In this document: positions 55,343-64,000 of the stretch, piece after piece | Numbering within the stretch: position 1 is the first letter of the stretch | How the letters are laid out: every line of letters starts with the position of its first letter | Assembly (NCBI RefSeq): GCF_036906915.1 | Contig: NZ_JBAKHX010000031.1 | Location: 1-64,000, forward strand | Direction of reading: 5' to 3' | From: Phytohabitans sp036906915 | GTDB taxonomy: Bacteria; Actinomycetota; Actinomycetes; Mycobacteriales; Micromonosporaceae | Length of the DNA: 64,000 nucleotides | Position numbers and translations under genes: made by a program | The notes under the pieces: model-generated | What the model was told of the DNA's origin: nothing | Databases searched by the model: none | The model's input: the letters and a program-made list of their open reading frames with translations, nothing else

Positions 55343-56740
55343 ATGAAGAGCGCGGATGTCACGGCCTTACGACGTGATCTGGCTGGCCAGGTGCTGCTAC
55401 CGGACGATGCCGGCTACGACGGGCTCCGGACGGTGTGGAACGCGATGGTCGACCGGCGACCGGCGGTCATCGTCCGGTGCGCGAGCGCCTCCGCCGTCGC
55501 CACGGCCATCCGGTTCGCGCGTGCGCACGGTCTGGAGATCGGCGTACGCTGCGGCGGCCACAGCGTGGCCGGGATGTCGGTGCCCGACGGCGGGTTGATG
55601 CTCGACCTGACCCCAATGGCCGCGGTCCGGGTGGATCCGGAGCGGCGCCGGGCGTGGGCGCAAGGCGGCGCGCTGCTAGGCGCGGTGGATCGGGCCACCC
55701 AGCCGTTCGGTCTGGCCACGACGGCGGGAAACGTCTCGCATACCGGAGTCGGTGGGCTGACCCTCGGCGGCGGCATGGGCTGGCTCGCCCGCCGGCACGG
55801 TCTCACCTGCGACAACGTCGTGAGCTTCGAGTTGGTGACCGCCGACGGCGAGCGGGTGCGGGCCACCGACTCGGACAACTCCGACCTGTTCTGGGGCTTG
55901 CGAGGTGGGGGTGGCAACTTCGGGGTGGTCACCGACTTCGAGTTCCGCCTGCACCATGTCGGCACGGCGGCGCTGGTCGCCGACCTGTACTACCCGGCGC
56001 AGGATGCGGCGACGGCGATGCGAGCCTGGCGCGACCTGATCCCGTACGCGCCGCGCCGCGCGACGCTTACGGCCTGGGCAGGCACGGCCGGCCCGTGGCC
56101 CTTCCTTCCGTCCGAGCTCCACCATCGTTCCGTGGTCAGCGTGGGACTGGTCTGGGTGGGCGACCCCGACGAAGGGCGCGAACAGGTCACCGCGCTACGG
56201 GCGGCCACGCCCGCGGCGGCCGAGTGGATCCGGGAGCTGAGCTACCTGGAGCTGCAGACCATGGACGACGACCGGGAGGGGCACCACCAGCGGCGGTACT
56301 GGAAGGGGCACTACCTGCGCGCGCTGGACGACGCCGCGATCGACGCCTTCGTCGCCCGCGGCGCGCCCGCCGGCACCGACGAACCCGCACTGCTGCCGGC
56401 GGCCAGCCTCCAGGCGTACGGCGGCGCGATCGCCGACGTCGCCGACGACGACACGGCCTTCGCCCATCGCGGCGCGCTCGTGGAGTTCGTGGCCAGCGCC
56501 GCCTGGACCGATCCCGCTGAAGACGAGATCCGGATGGCCAACGCCCGGTCGTTCGGCGCCGCCATCGAGCCGTTCGCGAGTGGCGCCTACGTCAACGCGC
56601 TGGCCGACGAAGGGGAGCAAGGTGTTCGCCGTGCCTACGGCGCCGCCAAGCTCGCCCGGCTGGGTGTGATCAAGCACCGGTACGACCCGAACAATGTGTT
56701 CCATCTCAACCACAACATCCCACCGATCACCGGGGGATGA
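55343..56740 (+). CDS. FAD-linked oxidase, BBE-like (VAO family)
   Basis: 465 aa. FAD-binding: AHGLEIGVRCGGHSVAGMS gives the 8alpha-linked His; GGLTLGGGMGWLARRHGLTCDN is the second FAD-contact segment. The usual Cys of bicovalent BBE enzymes (GxCxxVG) is not present here (NVSHTGVGG), so FAD is probably attached through His only. The C-terminal BBE motif is YDPNNVFHLNHNIPP. No signal peptide; a cytoplasmic oxidase of a sugar, alcohol or natural product is likely. Its last 14 bp overlap the end of the convergent PL26-like lyase gene. Confidence 0.88.
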   Translation: MKSADVTALRRDLAGQVLLPDDAGYDGLRTVWNAMVDRRPAVIVRCASASAVATAIRFARAHGLEIGVRCGGHSVAGMSVPDGGLMLDLTPMAAVRVDPERRRAWAQGGALLGAVDRATQPFGLATTAGNVSHTGVGGLTLGGGMGWLARRHGLTCDNVVSFELVTADGERVRATDSDNSDLFWGLRGGGGNFGVVTDFEFRLHHVGTAALVADLYYPAQDAATAMRAWRDLIPYAPRRATLTAWAGTAGPWPFLPSELHHRSVVSVGLVWVGDPDEGREQVTALRAATPAAAEWIRELSYLELQTMDDDREGHHQRRYWKGHYLRALDDAAIDAFVARGAPAGTDEPALLPAASLQAYGGAIADVADDDTAFAHRGALVEFVASAAWTDPAEDEIRMANARSFGAAIEPFASGAYVNALADEGEQGVRRAYGAAKLARLGVIKHRYDPNNVFHLNHNIPPITGG

Positions 56741-59267
56741 GCGCGAGCAGCTGGATCGCGGCGAGGCCGTACTGGGCGGCGTCGTTGGTGCTCACGAACG
56801 CCGCCTCGTCGACGGGCACGAGCACGCGCGCGCCGCCGACCCGGGTGAGTGTCCACTGTGGTTCGCGCTGCAACGGGTTGCGGTTGAGCTGGTCACCCTC
56901 GTCGAGGCGGAACTTGCGCCACGCGAGTTCGGCCAGCTCCGCGTCGCCGCTGCGGGCGGCGGCGTACGCGGCGAGACGGCTGTGGGCCTGTACGAGCGAG
57001 ATGCCCCGCAGCGGCTGGCCGACCTCGGACTCCTGCTGCTGTGGCGAGGCGAGGTAGAGCCGGCAGTACTCCAGCCAGGCCTGTTCGAAATCGGGCAGGC
57101 CGAGGTCGAGATCGAGGAGCTCGGCGACGACCTCCGGCAGGCCGAAGACGGCGGACAGGTGGGAGACGCTGATGTCGTCGAGTGAGGTGTCGAAGCGGCC
57201 GGTACTCAGGTCGAGCCGGGCCTGGCCGGTGAGGAAGCCGTGCGGCAGCGCTCCGATGTCCGCCATCGTGCCGAGCAGGCGGTCGCGGGCGCGCTCGTCA
57301 CCGTGTCGTTCCCAGCGGGTCAGCCAGGCGGCGGCCAGCGAACCCCAGTCGGTGCCGAGGCTTACCCAGAGGGCGTGCGGGTCGGGCACGTACGGGTCTG
57401 TGCGGATCTTGCGGTGCGGGTCGATGACGGTGAGGGTCTTCTCGGGTTCGTCGAGCTCGTCGAGCAGGTCACCGGTGCGCTCGTCGGCCGTCAGGTAGTA
57501 GTGGATCCGCCGGTACGCCGCGTTGGAGATGCGCAGCTGCTTGCAGCTGCATCCCCAGTGCTGCACGTTGTGGCGGGTGCCGAGGCCCTTCCACCGGCCG
57601 AGGTGGTAGACGTCGACCTCGCCGGTGTGCCGGGTCATCGCCTCGGCGAGCCGGAAGACCTCGGCCCGGCCGGTGCGCAGGTACTGGTACCAGAGCCACA
57701 GGTCGGGCGAGAGCTCCGAGTTGTCCCAGGCGTACCCGCCGACGTCGTAGCGCCAGGTGTGGCGGTCCGGGTCGTACGTGTGCATGACGTCGCCGTAGTC
57801 CCAGAAGCCGTACCAGCGGCGCTGTTCCCGTTGGCGCAGATAGTGGTCGACGAGGAAGTCGAGGCGGTCTTCGATGTCCTGGTGCCGCGGGTCGGGCAGG
57901 CTCCAGGTGCCGAACACCTTCGCCGCCAGCAGCGTTTCCGGTGAGGCGGCGAGCAGCCCGGGGGAGTCCAGCAGCCGCGCGTGCTCGGCGAGCGCGTCGT
58001 GCGACGGCGTGGCGTCGTGTACGCGCAGGGTGAGCTCGTGGGTGCGGGCGATCCCGTGCGGCGTGCCGAAGCCGGGTTCGTAGTCCTCGTAGGTGATTTC
58101 GAGGCCTTCGAGCTGCTCGGCGAACGTGTCCTGGCCCATGCCGTCGTGCCAGAACCGCAGGTCCATCGCCGGGGCGCTCGGCGACCACATCCACACCGTC
58201 GCCGTCGCCACGTCGGTTGCCGCGCTGCGGATGTCGAGCCGCGTCGGATGCAGCTTCCAGAAGTCGCGCAGGCCGAACCCGAGGCCGCCGCCGGTCGCGC
58301 CGCCGACATACCCGTATCCCGGCGACCGCGTGCCGGAGGGGATGGTGACCCAGGCGTGGCCGGGCGCTGTGCGCTTGCGCAGTAGGAACCCGTCGGCGCT
58401 GTTCTGGTCCAGTGTGTAGTCGTTCCACTGTGGAATCAGGTGGAGCCGGTCGGACACTTCGGGATTCGGGATGTCGCCGATGGGGCGGCCGGCGACCTGG
58501 TCGGCGCGGGCCCGCTCGCCCGGGTCGCGGCGCAGGCCGGTCAGGCCGCGTACCGCTTCGGTGAGGAAGCCTTCCGGGCCGGCGAGCCGCACGTGCCGGT
58601 CGTGCGGTGCGTCGCGCATGACGACGTCGGCGCGCAGGCCCAGGCCGGCCAGGAAGTCCCGGTCGGGATCGCCGTCCCAGACGAACGTGTGGGTGACGCG
58701 CACGTCCGTGGCGCCGGCGTAGAAGTACAGCCGGACGCTGAACGGCAGCCAGTCGCCGTGCCGGCCGTCGAGGCGTACGACGGCGCGCACCGGCCCGTCC
58801 TGCTCGACGGTGATCAGCTCGACCTCGGCGGTGGTGTGCCGCCGGTCGCGTGAACCGTCTTCGTCAGGACCGTCCTGGCGAAGGCTCACCAGTCGCACGT
58901 CGCGCACGATCTGCCGGCCGGCGTACTCGATCGACGAAACGAGGTGCGGACGCCGCAGCGTCCACGTCACCGGCCCGGTGCGGACCTGGAAGCCGTCGCC
59001 GGATGGCGTGACCGTGACCGGCGTGGCGGGCGTGGCGGGCGCGCGCCCGGTGACCACCTGGTACGCGCCGGACGGGTCCTGCTGCGGGCCGATCGCGTGC
59101 GCCGACCACTTGACCGAGCCGTCCGGCCAGGTGGCGGTGACCCAGCTCTGCAAGGGCGTGCCGTCGGCCAGCGCGAATGACGTATCCGCGCCGACCGCGC
59201 CGCGGGGCCACGGCTGACCCCAGGTGGTGCCTTGCCGTCGCGGCCCTTCCAGCCAGCGAACCGTCAC
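56727..59267 (-). CDS. Exo-rhamnogalacturonan lyase-like protein (PL26/YetA family)
   Basis: 846 aa from the GTG at 59267, which overlaps the stop of the permease gene (GTGA). N-terminal RIFT-type beta domain (TVRWLEGPRRQGTTWGQPWP), a middle beta-sandwich, then a large alpha/alpha toroid (YRRIHYYLTADE, WERHGDERARDRLL, SVSHLSAVFGLPEV). This order matches PcRGLX/YetA-type enzymes that cleave rhamnogalacturonan from the chain end. No signal peptide, so it acts on imported oligosaccharides in the cytoplasm. It is the last gene of the importer operon, as yetA-lpl neighbours are in Bacillus. Confidence 0.82.
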   Translation of the reverse strand: MTVRWLEGPRRQGTTWGQPWPRGAVGADTSFALADGTPLQSWVTATWPDGSVKWSAHAIGPQQDPSGAYQVVTGRAPATPATPVTVTPSGDGFQVRTGPVTWTLRRPHLVSSIEYAGRQIVRDVRLVSLRQDGPDEDGSRDRRHTTAEVELITVEQDGPVRAVVRLDGRHGDWLPFSVRLYFYAGATDVRVTHTFVWDGDPDRDFLAGLGLRADVVMRDAPHDRHVRLAGPEGFLTEAVRGLTGLRRDPGERARADQVAGRPIGDIPNPEVSDRLHLIPQWNDYTLDQNSADGFLLRKRTAPGHAWVTIPSGTRSPGYGYVGGATGGGLGFGLRDFWKLHPTRLDIRSAATDVATATVWMWSPSAPAMDLRFWHDGMGQDTFAEQLEGLEITYEDYEPGFGTPHGIARTHELTLRVHDATPSHDALAEHARLLDSPGLLAASPETLLAAKVFGTWSLPDPRHQDIEDRLDFLVDHYLRQREQRRWYGFWDYGDVMHTYDPDRHTWRYDVGGYAWDNSELSPDLWLWYQYLRTGRAEVFRLAEAMTRHTGEVDVYHLGRWKGLGTRHNVQHWGCSCKQLRISNAAYRRIHYYLTADERTGDLLDELDEPEKTLTVIDPHRKIRTDPYVPDPHALWVSLGTDWGSLAAAWLTRWERHGDERARDRLLGTMADIGALPHGFLTGQARLDLSTGRFDTSLDDISVSHLSAVFGLPEVVAELLDLDLGLPDFEQAWLEYCRLYLASPQQQESEVGQPLRGISLVQAHSRLAAYAAARSGDAELAELAWRKFRLDEGDQLNRNPLQREPQWTLTRVGGARVLVPVDEAAFVSTNDAAQYGLAAIQLLALIPR

Positions 59268-60181
59268 TCCTTGACCGACCCGATCAGGACACCCTTCGCG
59301 AAGTGCTTCTGCAGGAACGGGTACACCAGCAGGATCGGAAGCGTCGCGAGCACGATGACCGCGAACTTCAGGCCCTGTAGCGGGAAGGCCGCGCTCTCCA
59401 ACTGGTTCAACACGTTCTCGGTGTCCGAGTTCGGCGCGGTGAGCTGGCGGACAAACACCTGCAGTGTCCACTTGCTCTCGTCGTTGATGTAGAGCAGGGG
59501 TGACATGTAGTCATTCCAGATGGCGACCGCGTAGAACAGAGAGAACGTCGCGATGACGGGTTTGGACAGCGGCAGGACGATCCGCCAGAAGACGCCGAGC
59601 TCGTTGCAGCCATCGATCCGTGCCGCCTCTTCGAGGGCCTCCGGGAGCTCCTGGAAGAACGCCTTGACGATGAGCAGGTAGAAGGGGTTGATAGCCAGCG
59701 GCAGGATCAGCGCCCAGTAGCTGTCGAGCAGCCCCAGCTCGCGTACCACCAGGTAGGTCGGGATCATGCCGCCGCTGAAGACCAGCGTGAAGAGGACCAG
59801 GTTGATGAACAGGGTGCGGCCCGGCAGGTGCCGCTTCGACAGCGGGTACGCCATCGTGAGCGTGAGCCCCACCTGGATCAGCGTGCCGACGAGGGTTACC
59901 CCGATGGTGATCAGCAGCGCCCGGATGAACACGTCGGTGCCGAACATGTAGTCGTATGCGTCCGTGACGAACTTCTCCGGCCACAGGAAGAACGGCCGCG
60001 AGTCGATCTCGTTCTCGGTGGCGAACGAGCCCGCGAGGACGTAGAGCAGCGGTAGCACGGTGGTCGCCCCGAGCAACAGCAGGACGAGGGCGTTCACGAC
60101 GTCGAAGACCCGGCTGCCGACCGAATCGTAGTGCTGGACCGAGCGGCCGCGGCGCCCTGGGGTGGCCTTCATGAGTGCCAT
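59264..60181 (-). CDS. LplC-like oligosaccharide ABC permease
   Basis: About 305 aa from the ATG at 60181, 9 bp after GAGGAGG; a frame extension to 60208 overlaps the previous gene and is unlikely. Six membrane segments; EAA loop EALEEAARIDGCNELGVFWR. Belongs to the LplC/YtcP/YesQ group of permeases that import pectin-derived or uronic-acid oligosaccharides. Works with the preceding LplB-like permease (13-bp gap). Confidence 0.93.
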   Translation of the reverse strand: MALMKATPGRRGRSVQHYDSVGSRVFDVVNALVLLLLGATTVLPLLYVLAGSFATENEIDSRPFFLWPEKFVTDAYDYMFGTDVFIRALLITIGVTLVGTLIQVGLTLTMAYPLSKRHLPGRTLFINLVLFTLVFSGGMIPTYLVVRELGLLDSYWALILPLAINPFYLLIVKAFFQELPEALEEAARIDGCNELGVFWRIVLPLSKPVIATFSLFYAVAIWNDYMSPLLYINDESKWTLQVFVRQLTAPNSDTENVLNQLESAAFPLQGLKFAVIVLATLPILLVYPFLQKHFAKGVLIGSVKE

Positions 60182-60194
60182 TTCCGGCGCCTCC

Positions 60195-61190
60195 TCAGTA
60201 CAGTCCACGCTGGCCGAGGCGCTTGGCCAGCCAGTTGGAGCCGACGATCAGGAATACACCGACCAGGCCCTTGAAGAGGCCGACCGCGGTGGAGTAGCTG
60301 AAGGCACCCTGGGTGATGCCGACGTAGTACACGTACGTGTCGAAGACGTCGGCCGTTGTACGGTTCAGCGACGTCGTCATCAGCCAGATCTGCTCGAAGC
60401 CGGAGTCCATCAGGTTGCCGGACGTCAGGATGGCCATCACCACGATCGCCGGCCGGAGTGCCGGCAGCGTGATGTGCCAAAGCTGGCGCCATCGCCCGGC
60501 ACCGTCGACCCGCGCCGCCTCGTACAGCTGGGTGTCCACACTGGCCAGCGCGGCGAGATAGATGATGGTCCCCCAGCCGGTCTGCTTCCACAGCAGCTGC
60601 AGGATGATGATCGGCCGGAACCACTCCGACTGGGCCACATAGTCCTCGCGCTCCCCGCCGACGACGTCGTGGATGAGGCCGGCAAGCACGCCGAAGTCCG
60701 CCGAGAACAGCAGGTACGTCAGCGATGCCACGATGGTCCAGGACAGGAAGTGCGGGATGTAGATCAGCGACTGGACCGAGCGCTTCACGATCCGGACGCG
60801 CATCTCGTTCAGCAGCAGCGCCACCACGATCGGCGCTGGGAAGACGAACACCACGATGAGCAGCGCCAGGATCAGCGTATTGCTCATCAGGCGGCCGAAG
60901 TCGGGGCCGGTGAACAGCGCCTCGAAGTGCCGGAGGCCCACCCACGGGCTGCCCGAGTACCCGAGGAAGGGTACGTAGTCCTTGAAGGCGATGTGCAGGC
61001 CGTACATCGGCCAGTACTTGAAGACCAGGAAGTAGATCAGGCCTGGCAGCAGCATCAGGTACAGCCAGCGGTTTCGCAGCGCCATCGCGAGGCGGCGTCC
61101 GGGCGTCCTACGGATTCGGGCGCGCTGGGCCGGTGGCCGGGTCGCCTTCGGCGTTTCCGGCGCCACGCCGGGGACCAGGTCGGTGGCCAC
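60195..61190 (-). CDS. LplB-like oligosaccharide ABC permease
   Basis: 331 aa from a GTG at 61190, 6 bp after GGGAGG. LYLMLLPGLIYFLVFKYWPMYG is the typical first helix and periplasmic start of LplB/YteP/YesP permeases. The EAA loop is YEAARVDGAGRWRQLWHITLPAL. Preceded by a strong hairpin that separates it from the binding-protein gene, so expression relative to that gene may be lowered. Confidence 0.93.
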   Translation of the reverse strand: MATDLVPGVAPETPKATRPPAQRARIRRTPGRRLAMALRNRWLYLMLLPGLIYFLVFKYWPMYGLHIAFKDYVPFLGYSGSPWVGLRHFEALFTGPDFGRLMSNTLILALLIVVFVFPAPIVVALLLNEMRVRIVKRSVQSLIYIPHFLSWTIVASLTYLLFSADFGVLAGLIHDVVGGEREDYVAQSEWFRPIIILQLLWKQTGWGTIIYLAALASVDTQLYEAARVDGAGRWRQLWHITLPALRPAIVVMAILTSGNLMDSGFEQIWLMTTSLNRTTADVFDTYVYYVGITQGAFSYSTAVGLFKGLVGVFLIVGSNWLAKRLGQRGLY

Positions 61191-61211
61191 AGCGGCCTCC
61201 CATCAGGGCGG

Positions 61212-61243
61212 GAGGGGGCCCGGCCGCCAGGCCGGGCCCCCTC
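61212..61243. promoter_or_regulatory. 14-bp hairpin between binding-protein and permease genes
   Basis: GAGGGGGCCCGGCC (61212-61225) and its exact complement (61230-61243) pair around the loop GCCA, 7 bp after the binding-protein stop in its reading direction. No U-tract. Such stems commonly give partial termination or 3'-end protection so that the binding protein is made in excess over the permeases. Confidence 0.7.
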
Positions 61244-61250
61244 GAGATCG

Positions 61251-62789
61251 TTACTTGGGCAGCTTGGAAACCAGGTCGTTGATCTCTTGTGCGACCTGGG
61301 TGCCGCCGCTGTCGTACCAGCGCTTGACCTCAGCGCGTAGCTGCTCCTCGGTGATCGTGCCGGACAGGTACTTGATCCGCGCGTCCGGGATGATCAGGTC
61401 GAGCGTCTGCCCCTTCTCGACCTGGGTTGGCGCGAGGACCGGGAGCGCCTCGTTGTGCACCGCCGTCTTGAGATCCTCCTGCATCAGCGTGTCCCGCAGG
61501 TCGTACAGCTTCTGCTCGATCTCGTTGGGGTACTTAATGGGGTACTGTCCGAGGCCCACGCTGGCCCGGGTGCCGAGCTGGACGAACGCCTTGTCCACGT
61601 CGTTCTGGATGACCTTGACCGCCGGATCGTCCTGGTTGATCAGAGCGGCCTTACCGTCTTCCAGTTTGTAGTTACGGCCCTCGATGCCGTTGGTCAGCAG
61701 GGCCGAACCCTCGTTGGACTGAAGCTTGTCCAGCGTCGTGAGAACCTCGTCGAGCTGCTCCTCGGTGCGGATCCGCTGCTTGGAGATGGCGAGGACGTCG
61801 AGGTATCCGGTGAACGCGATGGAGAACTTCTGACCGTCGGACCGCTTCATGTTGCCGACCATCGCGACCTTGTCGAAGTCGTTCGGGTTCGCCTGCCGGA
61901 ACCGGCCGGCCAGGTCGGTACCGCGGACGTTGACGTCGATGATGATGCCGCCCTTGCCCTGCACGAACGGGTCGTTCCAGCTCCCGGCGTCCAGCGTGGC
62001 GAAGTCCTTGTTGATCAGGCCCTCATCGACCCACTTCTTCATGAACCGGTTGGCCTGGTAGAACTCCTCGGTCGCGAACCCGGGCACGATCTTGCCATCG
62101 CGCTCGCCCCAGCCGTTGGGCGCGCCGAACCAGGTCTCCATCGTGTCGTACGGGCTGTTGCTGGCGTAGTTGCCAGGCCACTTCGGGATGATCAGGCCGT
62201 AGGTGTCCTTCTTGCCATTGCCGTCCGGGTCCCGCTCGGTGAACGCCTTGGCCATCTGGTACAACTCGTCCACCGTCTGCGGCTCCTGGAGGCCGAGTTT
62301 CGCTGCCCAGTCCTTGCGGTACACGATGGCCGACCGCAGCAGCGGCCGCACCCGGTAGATGCCGTAGATCTTGCCGTTGACCGATGAGTTGAGCGCCCTC
62401 CGCTCGTCGGCCGGTTTCAGGTTGGGATATTTGTCGAGCTTGTCGGTTAGATCCCAGAAGGCACCGGCCTCGGCGGCACGGACGAACGTCGGGCTCTTCT
62501 CGTTCGTAACGATCACGTCGGGGATGTTGTTCGACGCCAGCGTGACGTTGAGCTTGTCGGTGTAGTCCGCGTTGGGCACCCAGGTGATGTCGAGCTTCTT
62601 GCCGATCACCTTCTGGATGGCCTGTTGCAGTTCGCCGTTCGGATCTGGCGCGGTGCCGAACAGCTTGGTCATCACCGTGATCGAGTCGAAGGAGGCCGCT
62701 TTCTCCTCCTCACCGCAGGCCGCGACGGTCAGGGCGGTGCTCACGGCGAGCGCGGCGGCCGCGAAGCGTCGCAACTTCGGTATTTTCAT
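61251..62789 (-). CDS. LplA-like oligosaccharide-binding lipoprotein
   Basis: 512 aa from the ATG at 62789 (AAAGGAACC upstream, 4-bp overlap with the DUF624 gene). Lipoprotein signal ends TVAAC. Sequence (VIGKKLDITWVPNADYTDKL, IPDVIVTNEKSP, GKIYGIYRVRP) matches LplA/YtcQ/YesO-type binding proteins, longer than classical family 1 binding proteins. Expected ligand is an unsaturated or intact rhamnogalacturonan oligosaccharide given the lyase downstream. Confidence 0.92.
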   Translation of the reverse strand: MKIPKLRRFAAAALAVSTALTVAACGEEEKAASFDSITVMTKLFGTAPDPNGELQQAIQKVIGKKLDITWVPNADYTDKLNVTLASNNIPDVIVTNEKSPTFVRAAEAGAFWDLTDKLDKYPNLKPADERRALNSSVNGKIYGIYRVRPLLRSAIVYRKDWAAKLGLQEPQTVDELYQMAKAFTERDPDGNGKKDTYGLIIPKWPGNYASNSPYDTMETWFGAPNGWGERDGKIVPGFATEEFYQANRFMKKWVDEGLINKDFATLDAGSWNDPFVQGKGGIIIDVNVRGTDLAGRFRQANPNDFDKVAMVGNMKRSDGQKFSIAFTGYLDVLAISKQRIRTEEQLDEVLTTLDKLQSNEGSALLTNGIEGRNYKLEDGKAALINQDDPAVKVIQNDVDKAFVQLGTRASVGLGQYPIKYPNEIEQKLYDLRDTLMQEDLKTAVHNEALPVLAPTQVEKGQTLDLIIPDARIKYLSGTITEEQLRAEVKRWYDSGGTQVAQEINDLVSKLPK

Positions 62790-63460
62790 GAGGTTCCTTT
62801 CGCGTGAAGTTTCGCCTCGTTTTCAGCAAAAAAGCGCAGGCAAAGCCAGGTGTCCAGCTGGATCCACCCGCCGATGGCGAGTACTAGGACCAGGAACGGG
62901 AACGTGGTGGCCACGTACACGACCGCTGTGAAGACGAACAGCAGCAGGACGGACGCGGCCGGGCGGGTGAGGGCGAACAGGGAGGCCTTGGGGAGCAGGT
63001 GCGGTGTGCGCAGGTCGTAGTGGACGGACATGGGCAGCGCGTACGCCGCGATCACGACCAGGATGCCCAGCGCCACGACGGTGGCCACCTGGGAGATCGA
63101 GCCGGCCGAGCCGAGGGACGCGAAGTAGAAGTAGTTGGTGACCAGCAGCGCCGCCGCCGCGACCAGCGGCAGGACCAGGACGCTGCCGCGCGTGAACTCG
63201 CGGCGGTAGACGGACACGAACGCGGGCCAAGAACGAAACGATTCACCCATGGCCCGGCGGCGGGCCAGCGTGTACGCCGCGACCGTGGCGGGGCCGACGC
63301 CGAGGAGCACGCCGCCCATTAGCGTAAACAGGATCCAGAGCAGGTTGAGCTTGGCCGCCCAGGCCACCTCGTCGGCCGCCTCGTACAGCTTGATCGCCCA
63401 GTTGGGCGAGGTCTTCGCGCCGGGTGGGGCGAAGATGGTGGGTGGAACTCGTCGCTGCAC
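62786..63460 (-). CDS. DUF624/YesL-family membrane protein
   Basis: 224 aa, GTG start at 63460. About five hydrophobic segments and the YEAADEVAWAAKLNLLWILFTLMGG and GPATVAAYTLARRR regions typical of YesL. Nearly always found with LplABC- or YesOPQ-type importers; thought to help the importer or its energising, but its function is not established. Overlaps the binding-protein gene by 4 bp (ATGA). Confidence 0.9.
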   Translation of the reverse strand: MQRRVPPTIFAPPGAKTSPNWAIKLYEAADEVAWAAKLNLLWILFTLMGGVLLGVGPATVAAYTLARRRAMGESFRSWPAFVSVYRREFTRGSVLVLPLVAAAALLVTNYFYFASLGSAGSISQVATVVALGILVVIAAYALPMSVHYDLRTPHLLPKASLFALTRPAASVLLLFVFTAVVYVATTFPFLVLVLAIGGWIQLDTWLCLRFFAENEAKLHAKGTS

Positions 63461-63583
63461 CGGAGGCCTGCCTTGAGACGAGCGGGTTATGGGACGAACG
63501 TGTGGCGTGCGAGTTACGGCTTCAAAATGTGTGAGCGAACGTAGCTCTGAATCGTCTCAATGTCAACGGGTCCTGCGAGGACT
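63461..63583 (-). promoter_or_regulatory. Probable operon promoter region before the YesL gene
   Basis: About 120 bp of lower-GC sequence between the DUF1961 stop and the YesL start. I do not see clear -35/-10 hexamers or a strong dyad. It may hold an internal promoter, or the operon may read through from the upstream gene. Confidence 0.3.
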
Positions 63584-64000
63584 TCAGCGTTCTGTGACCC
63601 GGAGGTTGGCGTACTCGCCGATCATCGGTGCCATCTGCCGGAAGCCGACCTTGCCGCCGGGTAGTGGGGAGTCGTCGCGCCAGCGGAACGAGACCAGGTC
63701 GGCGATCTCGAACGTGACCTCACCACTGTGGACAGTAAGGCGCACGGCGTACGGGCCTTGCGCGTCGAGCACCGCGGGCAACGGATCCGGCCCCTGCGCG
63801 ACCAGGTGGAAGCCGTAGCTCTTGCGCAGGTTGCAGGTGTGCAACTTTCGCTCCGAGGGCCACATCCGACGGAAATACGACACGTGGTAGGCGTCCAGGT
63901 CACCGTGGTGGTACTGCTCGTAGCGTCCCGTGCGCGGCGCCAGGTCGAACAGGTCCTCCCCCTGACGGCCCCGCGCGTGAAAGAAGAAGATGCACAGGCC
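63584..64000 (-). CDS. DUF1961/YesU-like protein, partial
   Basis: The frame is open from the stop at 63584 to the window edge (about 138 codons), so the 5' end is missing. Visible sequence: CIFFFHARGRQGEDLFDLAP, YEQYHHGDLDAYHVSYFRRM, HTCNLRKSYGFHLVAQG, then GGKVGFRQMAPM, the hallmarks of DUF1961 (YesU) proteins with a jellyroll, lectin-like fold. In Bacillus yesU lies in the rhamnogalacturonan gene cluster. Probably binds or processes a carbohydrate. An internal GTG at 63883 is not the true start. Confidence 0.85.
   Translation of the reverse strand, partial: GLCIFFFHARGRQGEDLFDLAPRTGRYEQYHHGDLDAYHVSYFRRMWPSERKLHTCNLRKSYGFHLVAQGPDPLPAVLDAQGPYAVRLTVHSGEVTFEIADLVSFRWRDDSPLPGGKVGFRQMAPMIGEYANLRVTER

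Overview
This is a high-GC chromosomal window from a mycelial-type actinobacterium, most plausibly Micromonosporaceae. The family guess rests on gene content: CBM2-bearing secreted plant-polymer enzymes, a furA-katG pair, MhuD, NarL/DesK-type two-component systems, TIGR02569-like and DUF1023 proteins, many GTG starts and some apparently leaderless genes. It is an inference, not a sequence match. I saw no rRNA, tRNA, CRISPR array, transposase, integrase or phage gene. The window reads as ordinary chromosome with a few scars, not an island.

Layout. 0-8.6 kb: zinc-ribbon/TerB-like protein, CBS protein, a MerR/NmrA pair divergent from an imine-reductase-like enzyme, an operon of DUF1023 hydrolase, acyltransferase-3, histidine kinase and NarL regulator, then a methyltransferase. 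8.7-12.4 kb: secreted beta-helix protein with CBM2, and a Tat-exported serine hydrolase. 12.4-18.9 kb: a lipid-type redox cluster (cholesterol-oxidase-like GMC enzyme, 3beta-HSD-like SDR, Cys-nucleophile alpha/beta hydrolase, membrane metallophosphoesterase). 18.9-25.3 kb: small lipoprotein, alpha-lytic-type protease, a CUT1 sugar importer without ATPase, small monooxygenase-fold protein, divergent inositol-phosphatase-family protein. 25.3-27.1 kb: a rearrangement scar where an MMPL transporter and a histidine kinase are both beheaded, followed by an intact response regulator. 27.1-33.6 kb: PHM-like copper lipoprotein, HAD phosphatase, M23 peptidase, phosphotransferase, secreted RCC1-repeat protein, second secreted serine hydrolase. 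33.7-40.8 kb: DEAD-box helicase, PhyH dioxygenase with divergent AraC regulator, ROK regulator with a perfect 28-bp operator, VOC remnant, UvrA-like ATPase. 40.8-48.5 kb: MhuD heme oxygenase, two P450s, furA-katG, LysR with divergent threonine-dehydratase-like enzyme. 48.6-56.7 kb: GH6 cellulase, methyltransferase, MFS exporter, CE15-CBM2 glucuronoyl esterase, RraA-family protein, BBE-like flavoenzyme. 56.7-64 kb: a rhamnogalacturonan operon (DUF1961, DUF624/YesL, LplA-, LplB-, LplC-like importer, PL26-like lyase) running off the right edge.

Functionally the window is rich in plant-cell-wall use: GH6, CE15 and CBM2 proteins outside, sugar importers without their own ATPases, and a complete pectin-backbone import and lyase operon. 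Oxidative and iron/heme control is grouped at 40.8-46.5 kb.

The most unusual structural signal is a dispersed palindromic element found twice (near 24.0 kb and 52.6 kb). It has 22-bp arms, an identical 13-nt loop and compensatory base changes, and each copy sits just past the stop codon of a minus-strand gene. Other points of note are active-site substitutions in GH6, inositol-phosphatase-family and beta-lactamase-fold proteins, terminator hairpins that overlap coding ends, and convergent genes sharing a CTAG stop.
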